Shown piece after piece: positions 1-8,179 of a stretch of DNA of 64,000 nt (its first letter is position 1; each line of letters begins with the position of its first letter). Location: the NCBI RefSeq assembly GCF_009664975.1, contig NZ_WJXB01000005.1:1-64000 (forward strand), given 5' to 3'. The position numbers and the translations under genes were made by a program. The notes under the pieces were generated by a model. The model had not been told where the DNA came from. It searched no databases and saw only the letters and a list, made by a program, of their open reading frames with translations. Source of the stretch: Paenibacillus monticola (GTDB lineage: Bacteria; Bacillota; Bacilli; Paenibacillales; Paenibacillaceae).

Positions 1-60
1 CGCTATGATTAAAAGTCAACTCCAGCACTGGATCTCTGCTTTGCCCAGCTACATCAAGGC

Positions 61-693
61 TTATCTGCCGATTTCATGCTGCGAAAGTTGAGTTACATAA
101 GAACCATATAGAATAAACAGATAGACGATTCCAGTCAATCCTATCAGCTGCAGATGATCCTGTACCTGTATATGGAGCATTTTAGTGAGCAGCGGCGATT
201 GTTGAACTGAGCTTCCCGCATTAATCGTAGCTAGGACTATAACCACATTGAAGATGATATTCACCTGCGAACCTTTGTGACCGATCCAGTAATGGATGGG
301 TAGGTAAATGGCTGCGAACAATGGAATGAGAAATAAGGTTAAACCTACAGCTCGCCAATAGTCGGGGTCTATCGAATGTCCTAGTATATTAAGCACGATG
401 TATAGGACTACTGAGCAAGCTACACCAAACGTTGCAAACGGAACAAGCGTTAAATACTTGGCTCGAACAATTTCACGTCTTCTTAGGGGTAGGCTGATTA
501 CAAAACGCTGATTGTGATGTTGTGTATCGTACGAACAGGAACAGGTTAGGAGCAAAAGCGATGGGAAGGCGGCATACATGCAGTAGTTATCTATTTGAAT
601 AGCTGCCATAAATAGATTGTATAGGAGCACAAACAGAATAAAACTTTTAAGCAGTACGAAGTCTTTTCGCAGCAGATACAATAGATTATGCAT
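61..693 (-). CDS. ABC-2 type transporter permease of YtrA-type operon
   Basis: A 210-residue integral membrane protein with about six hydrophobic segments (roughly residues 18-32, 43-55, 88-107, 118-140, 144-160, 184-202). This size and layout fit the ABC-2 permease subunits that pair with a separate ATPase. It overlaps the 3' end of the ATPase gene by 8 bases and is the last gene of a regulator-ATPase-permease operon transcribed leftwards. By analogy with ytr/bcr-type exporters it probably moves a lipid-linked or amphipathic compound, or is tied to antibiotic response; the substrate cannot be read from sequence. The stop codon lies at 61, so the gene is complete. Confidence 0.8.
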   Translation of the reverse strand: MHNLLYLLRKDFVLLKSFILFVLLYNLFMAAIQIDNYCMYAAFPSLLLLTCSCSYDTQHHNQRFVISLPLRRREIVRAKYLTLVPFATFGVACSVVLYIVLNILGHSIDPDYWRAVGLTLFLIPLFAAIYLPIHYWIGHKGSQVNIIFNVVIVLATINAGSSVQQSPLLTKMLHIQVQDHLQLIGLTGIVYLFILYGSYVTQLSQHEIGR

Positions 694-1555
694 GCATAAC
701 GCTTCCTTTTACGGTAAAATACATAATTTCCTCTAACGTCGGCGTTTCACAAATGGCGATATTCTTAAAATACGGTTCACCTTCCATTCGATTGGCCACC
801 AGCCCTTCAAAACCATGTGCCGTCTCACGAATGCCAGTAAACCATTTACGTACATCACGGTCTAACAGCTCTTTGCCACCTTTGACGAGCATATATTTCT
901 CTGGCAGGGCCTCCTTCGTTTCATTAAACACAAGCCTGCCATCATTTATAAACACTATGTAATCTGCAATGCGATCCAAGTCCGCTGTATTGTGTGTAGA
1001 GAACAAAATGGATTTCTTCTCATCCTGAATATGTTCACTTAGCAGCTCCAGCAGCTCTCGGCGAAACACAGGGTCTAGACCTGCGGTAGGCTCATCCATA
1101 ATTAATAGCTCCGAACCATGCGACAGAGCAACTGCGAGTGAGAACTTCATTTTCATGCCTTTGGATAATTCCTTAATCTTCTTAAGCTCAGGGAGCTTGA
1201 ACAACTCCAAGTACTTACGGTAAGCTTCTTCATCCCAGCGGCTATAAAAAGGGGCTATGACCTTCTTCATCTGCTTCAGGGTCAGCTGTTCATAGAAGAA
1301 ATTCTCGTCTGAGACATACCCGATTCGGTCCTTGACTGAAGCCTCATCTGAGGAATTCTCTTGGCCGAATATCGAAATGGAGCCCTGATCGGGATGAACC
1401 ATCCCCATGATCATTTTGATTATTGTTGTCTTACCTGCCCCATTAGGCCCAATCAGCCCGGTAATATATCCTTCTTTAATGGAAAATGTAAGATCCCGCA
1501 GCGCAAAGCGGTCATAATTCTTGTGCAGATGATTCAGTTGTATAGAGTCACTCAT
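686..1555 (-). CDS. ABC transporter ATP-binding protein (YtrB/BcrA type)
   Basis: A 289-residue nucleotide-binding subunit. Walker A GPNGAGKTT is at residues 36-44, the signature LSKGM at 130-134, Walker B LLIMDEP at 150-156 and the H-loop histidine at 188, so the ATPase looks active. About 75 residues after the NBD form a C-terminal extension usual for exporter ATPases. Its start overlaps the stop of the GntR regulator by 4 bases and its end overlaps the permease, so the three genes are translationally coupled. It drives the partner permease at the cytoplasmic membrane. The transported compound is unknown. Confidence 0.9.
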   Translation of the reverse strand: MSDSIQLNHLHKNYDRFALRDLTFSIKEGYITGLIGPNGAGKTTIIKMIMGMVHPDQGSISIFGQENSSDEASVKDRIGYVSDENFFYEQLTLKQMKKVIAPFYSRWDEEAYRKYLELFKLPELKKIKELSKGMKMKFSLAVALSHGSELLIMDEPTAGLDPVFRRELLELLSEHIQDEKKSILFSTHNTADLDRIADYIVFINDGRLVFNETKEALPEKYMLVKGGKELLDRDVRKWFTGIRETAHGFEGLVANRMEGEPYFKNIAICETPTLEEIMYFTVKGSVMHA

Positions 1556-1932
1556 CCCTTCTCCTCCTCATAGAGTAGTTTCATCATTTCGGTGATTTCA
1601 GTAAAATTGATACGGAGTAGCCTGCTCTCGTCGATAACCTCCTTCATCTTGTGCTCCATAATCCGCAGACGCTGCTCTCGGATGAATTCCTGATCTGCAC
1701 CAGATACGAAGGAGCCCTTCCCGACGATCGAATTGATCAGCCCTTCCCGTTCCAACTCTTCATAAGCCCGTTTAGTGGTAATGACACTGATCTGCAGGTC
1801 CTTCGCCAATAACCGGATCGACGGAAGTGCGGTTCCAGAGACTAGCTCCCCCTGCAAAATCAGTTGGCGAACCTGACTTACAATTTGGGCATAGATGGGC
1901 TCTCCCGAGGTGCCCGTTATCAATATGTTCAT
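1552..1932 (-). CDS. GntR-family transcriptional regulator, YtrA subfamily
   Basis: A short 126-residue GntR protein with an N-terminal winged helix (about residues 10-77, including the typical IYAQIVSQVRQLI and LPSIRLLAKDLQIS segments) and only a small helical tail. This small-effector-domain form defines the YtrA subfamily, whose members usually repress an adjacent ABC exporter operon. It is the first gene of the regulator-ATPase-permease operon. A consensus promoter and a palindrome overlapping its -10 lie just upstream, consistent with autorepression. The inducer is not known; cell-wall-active compounds are a family-based guess. Confidence 0.9.
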   Translation of the reverse strand: MNILITGTSGEPIYAQIVSQVRQLILQGELVSGTALPSIRLLAKDLQISVITTKRAYEELEREGLINSIVGKGSFVSGADQEFIREQRLRIMEHKMKEVIDESRLLRINFTEITEMMKLLYEEEKG

Positions 1933-1977
1933 GTGATCGCACCATCATCCTTCGGAGTGATTGTATTTAATGTATAT

Positions 1978-2010
1978 GTGTAATATATACACTATAGACA
2001 ATGGTGTCAA
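1978..2010 (-). promoter_or_regulatory. Promoter and palindromic operator of the YtrA-type operon
   Basis: On the minus strand TTGACA (2005-2010) and TATATT (1982-1987) are separated by 17 bases, a near-consensus SigA promoter reading towards the GntR gene. The palindrome GTGTA-N5-TACAC at 1978-1992 covers the -10 element, a position from which a bound repressor would block polymerase. Binding by the GntR protein is inferred from position. Confidence 0.75.
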
Positions 2011-2111
2011 TATAAAATGTAACAAAAAAACCACGATCCCCGCTCACCTAAAATGTTTCCGCAAACAACATTTAGAGAGAACTCAAGATGTGGCTGTATC
2101 GTATTCCGTCA

Positions 2112-2894
2112 TTAAGCTTCTTTACGATCAAAGAGAATATAGCCTAGGGTGAAAAACAAGATTAATCCGGATGTGACAAACAAAGATGAAGTGATCAGCT
2201 TTCCAGCAGATACGGAATGACTTAACCAGAGCATATACCAGTCCGTATAGGAGGCTAGAGAAAAGGAGGAGAAACCCTTTAGGAAGAAGGGGGTCACTTT
2301 GGCTGCCGCATAAAGAAGAATGGAAAATACCAGAAATCCACTAGCGCTTCGGAAAAATTGAGCAACGAACACAAATACTGCGGAGAGTGCCCACATTGAG
2401 AAAAAGGCGGCAATATATGCTTTTCCGTAGCTAAGCCAGTCTATCGTTCCCAGTTCCTGACTCCCAAGAAAGGCATTACAGGCGCTTGTTACTATTGCCA
2501 AAATAAGAAGTAAAGCGGCAATTGTTATCCCCAAAGCAAGAATTTTGGCCGTGTACACACTAAACCGATGGATGGGCCGCAGAAGGACTATTTTGAGCGT
2601 CCGTGCCGAAATTTCCTGGGGGAACAGGTCAGCAATCGTTAGGAATAGAAACAGCGGTATTATAAAGATCGTGTAAAGGTTCAGCATTTGTATAGGGTAA
2701 GAGGAGCTGGCCGCGACTAGTCCCAACATGGGCTGCAGCGCATGGAAAGTCAGGGCCAGCAGAATTGGAATAGCAGCAGCTAGGATGAAGAAGAACAGAG
2801 TCTTCCGGCGATACAGCATGAGCATTAATTCATTCTTAAGTCCCGCGCGTAAATTATACAATCCGTGGCCCCCCTTTCGCCTTTTGCAGCTCAC
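2112..2894 (-). CDS. ABC transporter permease (BcrB/ABC-2 type)
   Basis: A 260-residue, six-segment membrane protein with the periplasm-facing loops and spacing of ABC-2 exporters; hydrophobic stretches are at roughly residues 33-60, 73-92, 115-140, 155-180, 184-205 and 232-252. It follows the 245-residue ATPase. The longest frame overlaps the ATPase by 41 bases, but a TTG at 2861 (12th codon) sits 5-8 bases after an AAAGGGGGG Shine-Dalgarno-like run and straddles the ATPase stop, so the real product may be 249 residues. Likely exports a peptide antibiotic or related compound; substrate not determinable. Confidence 0.8.
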   Translation of the reverse strand: MSCKRRKGGHGLYNLRAGLKNELMLMLYRRKTLFFFILAAAIPILLALTFHALQPMLGLVAASSSYPIQMLNLYTIFIIPLFLFLTIADLFPQEISARTLKIVLLRPIHRFSVYTAKILALGITIAALLLILAIVTSACNAFLGSQELGTIDWLSYGKAYIAAFFSMWALSAVFVFVAQFFRSASGFLVFSILLYAAAKVTPFFLKGFSSFSLASYTDWYMLWLSHSVSAGKLITSSLFVTSGLILFFTLGYILFDRKEA

Positions 2895-3591
2895 CGATAT
2901 AGAACTGCTCCAGTGAGGGAATATCCTGTAGTAATTCTGACACGTTTCCTTCCTGAATCAGCGCACCTTCATAGATAATACCCACCCGATTGCACAATTG
3001 CTCCAGCTCATGAATCATGTGACTGGATATGATAAAAGTGATCCCCTCCGTTTTCGACAAACGAGTTACCAGTTCACGAAAGAGTACGATTCCTTCAATA
3101 TCTAAGCCATTCGTCGGCTCATCCAGAATGACCAGCTCGGGGTATGGCATAATAGCAGCGGCCAAAGCCAGCTTTTGCTTCATGCCCGTGGAGAAGTGTC
3201 TTATTTTTTCTTTAACATTAGCAGTGAGGCCAACGATTTCAAGCACCTCGTGAATTCGTTCCTTTTGTACATTGGGGTAGAAACTAGCCACCGATTTCAA
3301 ATATTGACCTGCTGTAACATAATCATAGAAATCTGCGGATTCGATCATACAGCCTACCTTGCTCATGGCTGCAGCAAAGGATTGCTCCGTATTGTGGCCA
3401 AATAAGGTTACAGAGCCTTGCTTTGGGGCAATCAGTCCCGTCATCATCTTGAGCAGGGTCGTCTTGCCGGCACCATTCGGGCCAAGCAAACCATAAATGT
3501 CACCCTTATATAACTCAAGCCCAACATTCCTAATGCCTCGGCCATTCCGATATTCTTTCGTCAAACCGCTTAATTTAGCGATACATTCCAA
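2854..3591 (-). CDS. ABC transporter ATP-binding protein (BcrA-like)
   Basis: A 245-residue nucleotide-binding subunit: Walker A GPNGAGKTT at residues 37-45, signature FSTGM at 133-137, Walker B LVILDEP at 153-159, followed by the D-loop NGLD. The N-terminal sequence and length match the BcrA group of bacitracin/lantibiotic-type exporters. It forms a two-gene unit with the downstream permease. A hairpin at 3613-3652 separates it from the exported-protein gene upstream, so it probably has its own promoter in the short gap. Specificity is inferred only from family. Confidence 0.88.
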   Translation of the reverse strand: MECIAKLSGLTKEYRNGRGIRNVGLELYKGDIYGLLGPNGAGKTTLLKMMTGLIAPKQGSVTLFGHNTEQSFAAAMSKVGCMIESADFYDYVTAGQYLKSVASFYPNVQKERIHEVLEIVGLTANVKEKIRHFSTGMKQKLALAAAIMPYPELVILDEPTNGLDIEGIVLFRELVTRLSKTEGITFIISSHMIHELEQLCNRVGIIYEGALIQEGNVSELLQDIPSLEQFYIGELQKAKGGPRIV

Positions 3592-3612
3592 GCTTATCTC
3601 CCCTTTGGTAAT

Positions 3613-3652
3613 AAACAGGCGGATAAAGCAAAACGCACCTTATCCGCTGTTT
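3613..3652 (-). terminator. Hairpin terminator between exported-protein gene and ABC operon
   Basis: GCGGATAA at 3619-3626 pairs with TTATCCGC at 3640-3647, and flanking AACA/TGTT bases extend the stem around one bulged base. It lies 30 bases after the stop of the gene ending at 3682 and before the ATPase start. The downstream T-tract is weak, so termination may be partial. Confidence 0.6.
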
Positions 3653-3681
3653 ATTGCTTAGAATTGCAACTTGCTTTTCGT

Positions 3682-4593
3682 TTATTCGTGAAAACGATCC
3701 CCATGATGCATAGGCAATGGCTTCACTTGTTTACCCGTCAGATCAATAGAATCAGGAGTGGTTCCATTGAAGCCAGATAGCTGTACATCCAGATTGGAGG
3801 TAAGTGTATGCGTTGTACCGCTGGCATCTTTACCTGTAATCGTAACGATAAGCTGTTGGCTTTCAAGCTCATTTGCAGCGTTAATGTCAGCATTCAAGCT
3901 TACGCTTTGAATTTGCACACCTTCGGTCAGTGATAGATCTTTGAAGTCAAACAGGCTTTGGTGAAAAAGTTCCTGTGGATCAGTCTGTTTATTCTCAGTC
4001 TGTTTTTCTTCTACAGCAGAAGCATGTTTAAAAGCGATCGGAACTAAAGCTTGGACAACCGTAGGAATCTGCGCACTTTCTAGTTGCAGCGAAATGTGCT
4101 TGGAGCCATCGGATGCAGTGGTTGATGTGACCTCATTCTGTAAATTGCCTACCAATGCATCAATTACGGTCTCTGCTTCATTATTAATCCATGTTGCATC
4201 TTTGCTCTTGGAGTTCTTATCTTTCTGCTCGGACTTGTCCTGCATGACGTAGTAAATGTCGGAAGCATCACTTTTCAATACGGCTCCGTCAGTCTGATTA
4301 TAAAGACTAAGGGACTCTGTACCTTTTGTGCCGCTAATCTTAACAGTTCCACTTACAGCTTCATTCTGCAAATTGGCCTTTAAGCTTCCTTGAGCCTGAC
4401 TGAGCAGATTGCCATTATCTTTAAGAACTGCAGATACCTGAGCTGTTACACTCTCTAATCCCTGTGTATTCTTAAGCGCCGCCTTATAATCATCATAACC
4501 CGAGGTGCCTGCAAACGCTGTTAAACCGGTAGCCAGCATGATCACACCACTGATTCCGACAGCGCCTCCTGTCATAAGCCACTTCTTCTTCAT
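3682..4593 (-). CDS. Exported protein of unknown function beside a two-component system
   Basis: About 300 residues. I place the start at the ATG at 4593 (product beginning MKKKWLMTGG), because it opens a clean signal-anchor: basic KKK, then a hydrophobic stretch ending in alanines (TAFAG). A TTG 8 codons upstream is the alternative. The rest is hydrophilic, rich in Ser/Thr/Lys/Gln, and probably mostly beta strand, with a repeated pattern of polar linkers; it resembles LolA-fold or DUF6612-like exported proteins but no signature motif proves this. It sits directly downstream of an OmpR-type regulator and kinase and upstream of a BcrA-type ABC exporter, suggesting a role in envelope sensing or stress. 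Function is not known. Confidence 0.7.
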   Translation of the reverse strand: MKKKWLMTGGAVGISGVIMLATGLTAFAGTSGYDDYKAALKNTQGLESVTAQVSAVLKDNGNLLSQAQGSLKANLQNEAVSGTVKISGTKGTESLSLYNQTDGAVLKSDASDIYYVMQDKSEQKDKNSKSKDATWINNEAETVIDALVGNLQNEVTSTTASDGSKHISLQLESAQIPTVVQALVPIAFKHASAVEEKQTENKQTDPQELFHQSLFDFKDLSLTEGVQIQSVSLNADINAANELESQQLIVTITGKDASGTTHTLTSNLDVQLSGFNGTTPDSIDLTGKQVKPLPMHHGDRFHE

Positions 4594-4702
4594 CTCTTTA
4601 GCCTGCCTCTCACACAAATTTAGCCTTACTCTACCAGTCTAGACTCTAAATATAAATCCCTAGTGAAGAGAATATTAAATAAATCTTAAGTGATGATGCA
4701 AC

Positions 4703-5395
4703 TCAGCCTCGAAGGCGGTAGCCTGCTCCCCAAACGGTTTCAATATAGACGGGATTAGCCGAATCGGCCTCGATTTTCTCTCTCAGCTTGCGTATATGAA
4801 CAGTGACGGTCTGGGTATCCCCTATGGAGTCAATTCCCCACAGTCTTTCAAACAATTGATCCTTGCTGAATACCCGGTTCGGATGCAGCGCCAGGAAATG
4901 AAGCAGGTCGAATTCCTTGGTTGTCAGCATCACTTCCTCATCGCGCATAAAGGTGCAGCGGGTGTCTGGGTCCAGTCTCAGCTCACGGACTTCCACCTCA
5001 TTGGATGCGGAACGGCCGCCCTTCAGTCTATCATAACGCGATAGATGAGCCTTCACTCGCGCAACGAGCTCCGCAGGCTTGAACGGTTTGGTTATATAAT
5101 CATCGGCTCCAAGTCCCAGCCCACGGACGATATCGATATCCTCCCGGCGGGCAGTAACCATAAGAATGGGTATATCTAGTGCGTCGCGAATTCTTTTGCA
5201 TACCTCAAATCCATTCAGTTTGGGCAGCATTACGTCAAGTACAATAAGATCGTATTTGCCGGATAGTCCCTTCTCCAGTCCCTCTTCGCCGTTCACCGCG
5301 ATTTCAGTCAGGAATCCGCTCATCTCCAGATAATCACGCTGCAATTCAGCAATTGCCGGTTCATCTTCAACAATTAGAATGTTCTTATTCATCAT
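4703..5395 (-). CDS. OmpR/PhoB-family response regulator
   Basis: 230 residues: receiver domain (about 4-120) with phosphoacceptor Asp54 in VLDVMLPKLNG, acidic pair E10/D11 and Lys103 in ITKPFKP, then an OmpR-type winged helix (about 132-228) ending in WGAGYRLRG. The gene's start overlaps the stop of no upstream regulator but itself precedes nothing else; its kinase partner is encoded immediately upstream with a 4-base ATGA overlap. It presumably controls its neighbours (exported protein, ABC exporter). Full length for the family. Confidence 0.93.
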   Translation of the reverse strand: MMNKNILIVEDEPAIAELQRDYLEMSGFLTEIAVNGEEGLEKGLSGKYDLIVLDVMLPKLNGFEVCKRIRDALDIPILMVTARREDIDIVRGLGLGADDYITKPFKPAELVARVKAHLSRYDRLKGGRSASNEVEVRELRLDPDTRCTFMRDEEVMLTTKEFDLLHFLALHPNRVFSKDQLFERLWGIDSIGDTQTVTVHIRKLREKIEADSANPVYIETVWGAGYRLRG

Positions 5396-6861
5396 TGCGA
5401 GCTTCCTTCCTCTTCAATCGGTAAGACAACATAAATTCTTGTGCCTTCCCCTTCTACACTTTCTGCGTAGATGTCCCCCTGATGTCCCAGCATGATGCCT
5501 TTGGCGATCGCCAATCCAAGTCCACTGCCACCGGTATAGCTATTTCTTGATTGCTCCGCTCGATAAAATCGTTCGAAGATATGTCGAACTGCTTCTTTCG
5601 GTATGCCTGGACCATTATCTTCAATGACGAGGATGATTTTATTATTCTGGGCAAAGGACTGTAAAGAGATTCTCTTCTGCTCTTTGTTCATGTACTTTAT
5701 GCTGTTCTGTATCACATTACTCAACACACGCTTAAAGGAATCACGGTCAACCGCAACGTGTATTCCCTCTTCAATTGAAATCTCCGCATCTAGTCTGACG
5801 CCCTGCTTCTCCAGTTCCATTTGCAACTCCTCCGCCCAATCCAGCAAAAAGGCGTAAATCGGTACGGACTCGAACGTAAAGGGCAACTTTTGCATATCCA
5901 GCTTGGAGTACAAAAATAATTCATCAATCAGGCGATCCATTTCTCCCGCTTTCGTGGCAATGGTCCGCATGTACTTTTCACTTTTTTCCGGGGAGTCTGC
6001 CACTCCTTCCAGAATACCGTCCACATAACCTTTGATAGCTGTAAGTGGTGTTTTCAAATCGTGGGAGATATTCGTGATCAGTTCCTTGCGATTGGATTCA
6101 TACTGTTGCTGCAGCTGGATGGATTCTTGTAAGCGTGAGCGCATTTCTTCAAAAGCCATCCCCAACTGACCAATCTCATCCTTGCCGCTAACCCGGACCT
6201 GAAAATCAAGGTTTCCCTCAGAAACCTGCTGTGCCGCCTTGCGCAGCTCAAGCAATGGCCTAATAATCCTCTTGGACATGAAATAGGTCAGCAGTGTATG
6301 TGTCAGCACCAGTATGACCAACGTGGAGAGAAACAGAATCGGGAAAAAGCTGCGGGCAAAATGTACGAGCGGGTCAATCTCAGTCAGGAGGAACAAGCTG
6401 ACTGGCTGTTGACCCTTAGTGGAGACATCGTACTGCACGATCTGATACCATTCATTTCCGTCTGCTTTATTTTTCAATTCACTCCAGGTACCGGCGTGAT
6501 TGAAGGATGGAAGTCCGGCGATCAGCTTTTTTTTGGAGGAGATATCATCCGACGAATAGAGTACATCGCTTCCCGAGCGGATATACAGATGGGTGTTTTT
6601 ATTCAGCATATCCGCAGATATATCATCCAGAAAGCTCTTATCTGTCAGAAAAACCGGGTCCTTCAGAATCGTATACTTGATCAGGCTATGATAATCACTT
6701 TCTTCCAGCCCCTCAAACTTCATCTCATGGGCACTCTTCAGACTTTGTAAATCACCGCGAAAGACGACTGCAAGCAGCAGGGAGGTTGCGATTAGCAGAG
6801 TAAGCGGAATAATTAACATGGCCGCATAGGATAAGAGCAGTTTCATACGAATTGACATCAC
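5392..6861 (-). CDS. Membrane sensor histidine kinase (HAMP-HisKA-HATPase)
   Basis: 489 residues: first transmembrane helix about 8-33, extracytoplasmic sensor about 34-170, second helix about 171-195, HAMP linker about 196-250, HisKA with phosphorylated His267 in NISHDLKTPLTAI, and an HATPase domain with N box, DNGPGIP and GGSGLGLAIAKG motifs. All catalytic motifs are intact. It is coupled by a 4-base overlap to the response regulator that follows. The roughly 135-residue outside domain is of the size found in cell-envelope sensing kinases; the signal is unknown. Confidence 0.93.
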   Translation of the reverse strand: MMSIRMKLLLSYAAMLIIPLTLLIATSLLLAVVFRGDLQSLKSAHEMKFEGLEESDYHSLIKYTILKDPVFLTDKSFLDDISADMLNKNTHLYIRSGSDVLYSSDDISSKKKLIAGLPSFNHAGTWSELKNKADGNEWYQIVQYDVSTKGQQPVSLFLLTEIDPLVHFARSFFPILFLSTLVILVLTHTLLTYFMSKRIIRPLLELRKAAQQVSEGNLDFQVRVSGKDEIGQLGMAFEEMRSRLQESIQLQQQYESNRKELITNISHDLKTPLTAIKGYVDGILEGVADSPEKSEKYMRTIATKAGEMDRLIDELFLYSKLDMQKLPFTFESVPIYAFLLDWAEELQMELEKQGVRLDAEISIEEGIHVAVDRDSFKRVLSNVIQNSIKYMNKEQKRISLQSFAQNNKIILVIEDNGPGIPKEAVRHIFERFYRAEQSRNSYTGGSGLGLAIAKGIMLGHQGDIYAESVEGEGTRIYVVLPIEEEGSSQ

Positions 6862-6949
6862 TGGAGTTCCTCTCTAACAATATTCTATCACTACCCTATA
6901 ATCATACGACAGAAAGCAAGGAATGAGATAGTCCTAGCTCATCTATCTG

Positions 6950-8065
6950 TCAACGATTACTATGGAGTGTCAGTACTTCAGAAACAATGGTTTGAGACGA
7001 TTCTTCACGTGTGAGGGTATGCATGAATCGCTGCATTTCTTCCCGGCACGGCTGTATCTCCAGTTGGCGCAATCTATGGATTAATTCATGCTTGTTATAG
7101 GCAGTATATATAACTCTAAGTCCAGTTAACAGATGTGCATTGCCTTCCTCCTGACCAGGGAGCGGACGATATACGATAACAGGCAGTGACATAGCCATAG
7201 CCTCGGTAAGTGTAATCCCTCCAGCTTTAGTCAGTAGACCAGAGGAAACCGCCATGAGTTCATGCATTTCCTCTGTATAACCCAAGATATGAATACGGGG
7301 ATTGTGAAGATAAAGATTTACTAGAGATACCCGTAGTCCATCGTTATTCCCGCAAAGTACAATTAAATCAAAGTCAGAATATTCATGTACGGTATTTATC
7401 AGCATGCTGATGTTGGACATTACGCCATAGGCTCCGGCTGCCAGCAGAATATAACGTCGGCTCTCGCTGAATCCATGCTTGATCAAGAGCTTTCCCCGAT
7501 CCATGGGTTTACGAAAAGCAGCCCGAATCGGGATCCCGCTAATCGTGATCCTCTCCTCTGGAACACCTGCTGCCAGCAATTCCTGTTTCATGCTCTCCGT
7601 AGCGGTGAAATACTTCATCGTATATGGGTGAAGCCATCTACCATGCAGGACGTAATCCGTCAGTACGGTGAATATGGATACCTCATTCCCTGCTTCTTCA
7701 CTCAGCCTTGAGGCCACAAGATAGGGAAAGGTATGGATGATAATATCCGGCTGTAACTCATCCAACAGGGCCTTTGCTTTTTTTTGGCCTATGGAATGCA
7801 GAAACTGACTGAGGGGCTGCTGAGGCTTCATCCTGCTCGTAATTCTGTATAGTATTCCATATAGTTTGGGTACATAGACGGCAGCCCTCATATAGAACCT
7901 CCGGGATATCTCATTTAGATAGGGATGAACTTCAGCGAAGAGGTCTACAATAAATACCTGATCTATTCCTTTTGCTATAAAGGACTGTTCAATTGCCTCA
8001 GCTACCTTGGCATGACCGTCTCCGAAGCCAGCAGATACAATAAGCACAACAGGATTGGGTTTCAT
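6950..8065 (-). CDS. MGDG synthase/UgtP-like glycolipid glycosyltransferase
   Basis: 371 residues of GT-B fold. The N-terminal GFGDGH motif (13-18) and the following helix match the MGDG_synth domain; the C-terminal half carries the nucleotide-sugar site segment with SSGLLTKAGGITLTEAMAMSLPVI and a conserved PGQEEGN. Members move a hexose from UDP-sugar to diacylglycerol (UgtP, MgdA) at the inner membrane face, giving glycolipids or lipoteichoic acid anchors. Some paralogues act on other acceptors, so the exact acceptor is inference. It is divergent from a large membrane protein gene (8180), with which it may share a promoter region. Confidence 0.85.
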   Translation of the reverse strand: MKPNPVVLIVSAGFGDGHAKVAEAIEQSFIAKGIDQVFIVDLFAEVHPYLNEISRRFYMRAAVYVPKLYGILYRITSRMKPQQPLSQFLHSIGQKKAKALLDELQPDIIIHTFPYLVASRLSEEAGNEVSIFTVLTDYVLHGRWLHPYTMKYFTATESMKQELLAAGVPEERITISGIPIRAAFRKPMDRGKLLIKHGFSESRRYILLAAGAYGVMSNISMLINTVHEYSDFDLIVLCGNNDGLRVSLVNLYLHNPRIHILGYTEEMHELMAVSSGLLTKAGGITLTEAMAMSLPVIVYRPLPGQEEGNAHLLTGLRVIYTAYNKHELIHRLRQLEIQPCREEMQRFMHTLTREESSQTIVSEVLTLHSNR

Positions 8066-8179
8066 GAGAGGGCTCCTTTTTATCTAGGCTCCCCTTTACT
8101 TTAATCCTCAATCATAAACGGAGCGTGAAACAACTCTTAACAATTTATTAATTTACTTACACAGGGGGGATTCATTCTC

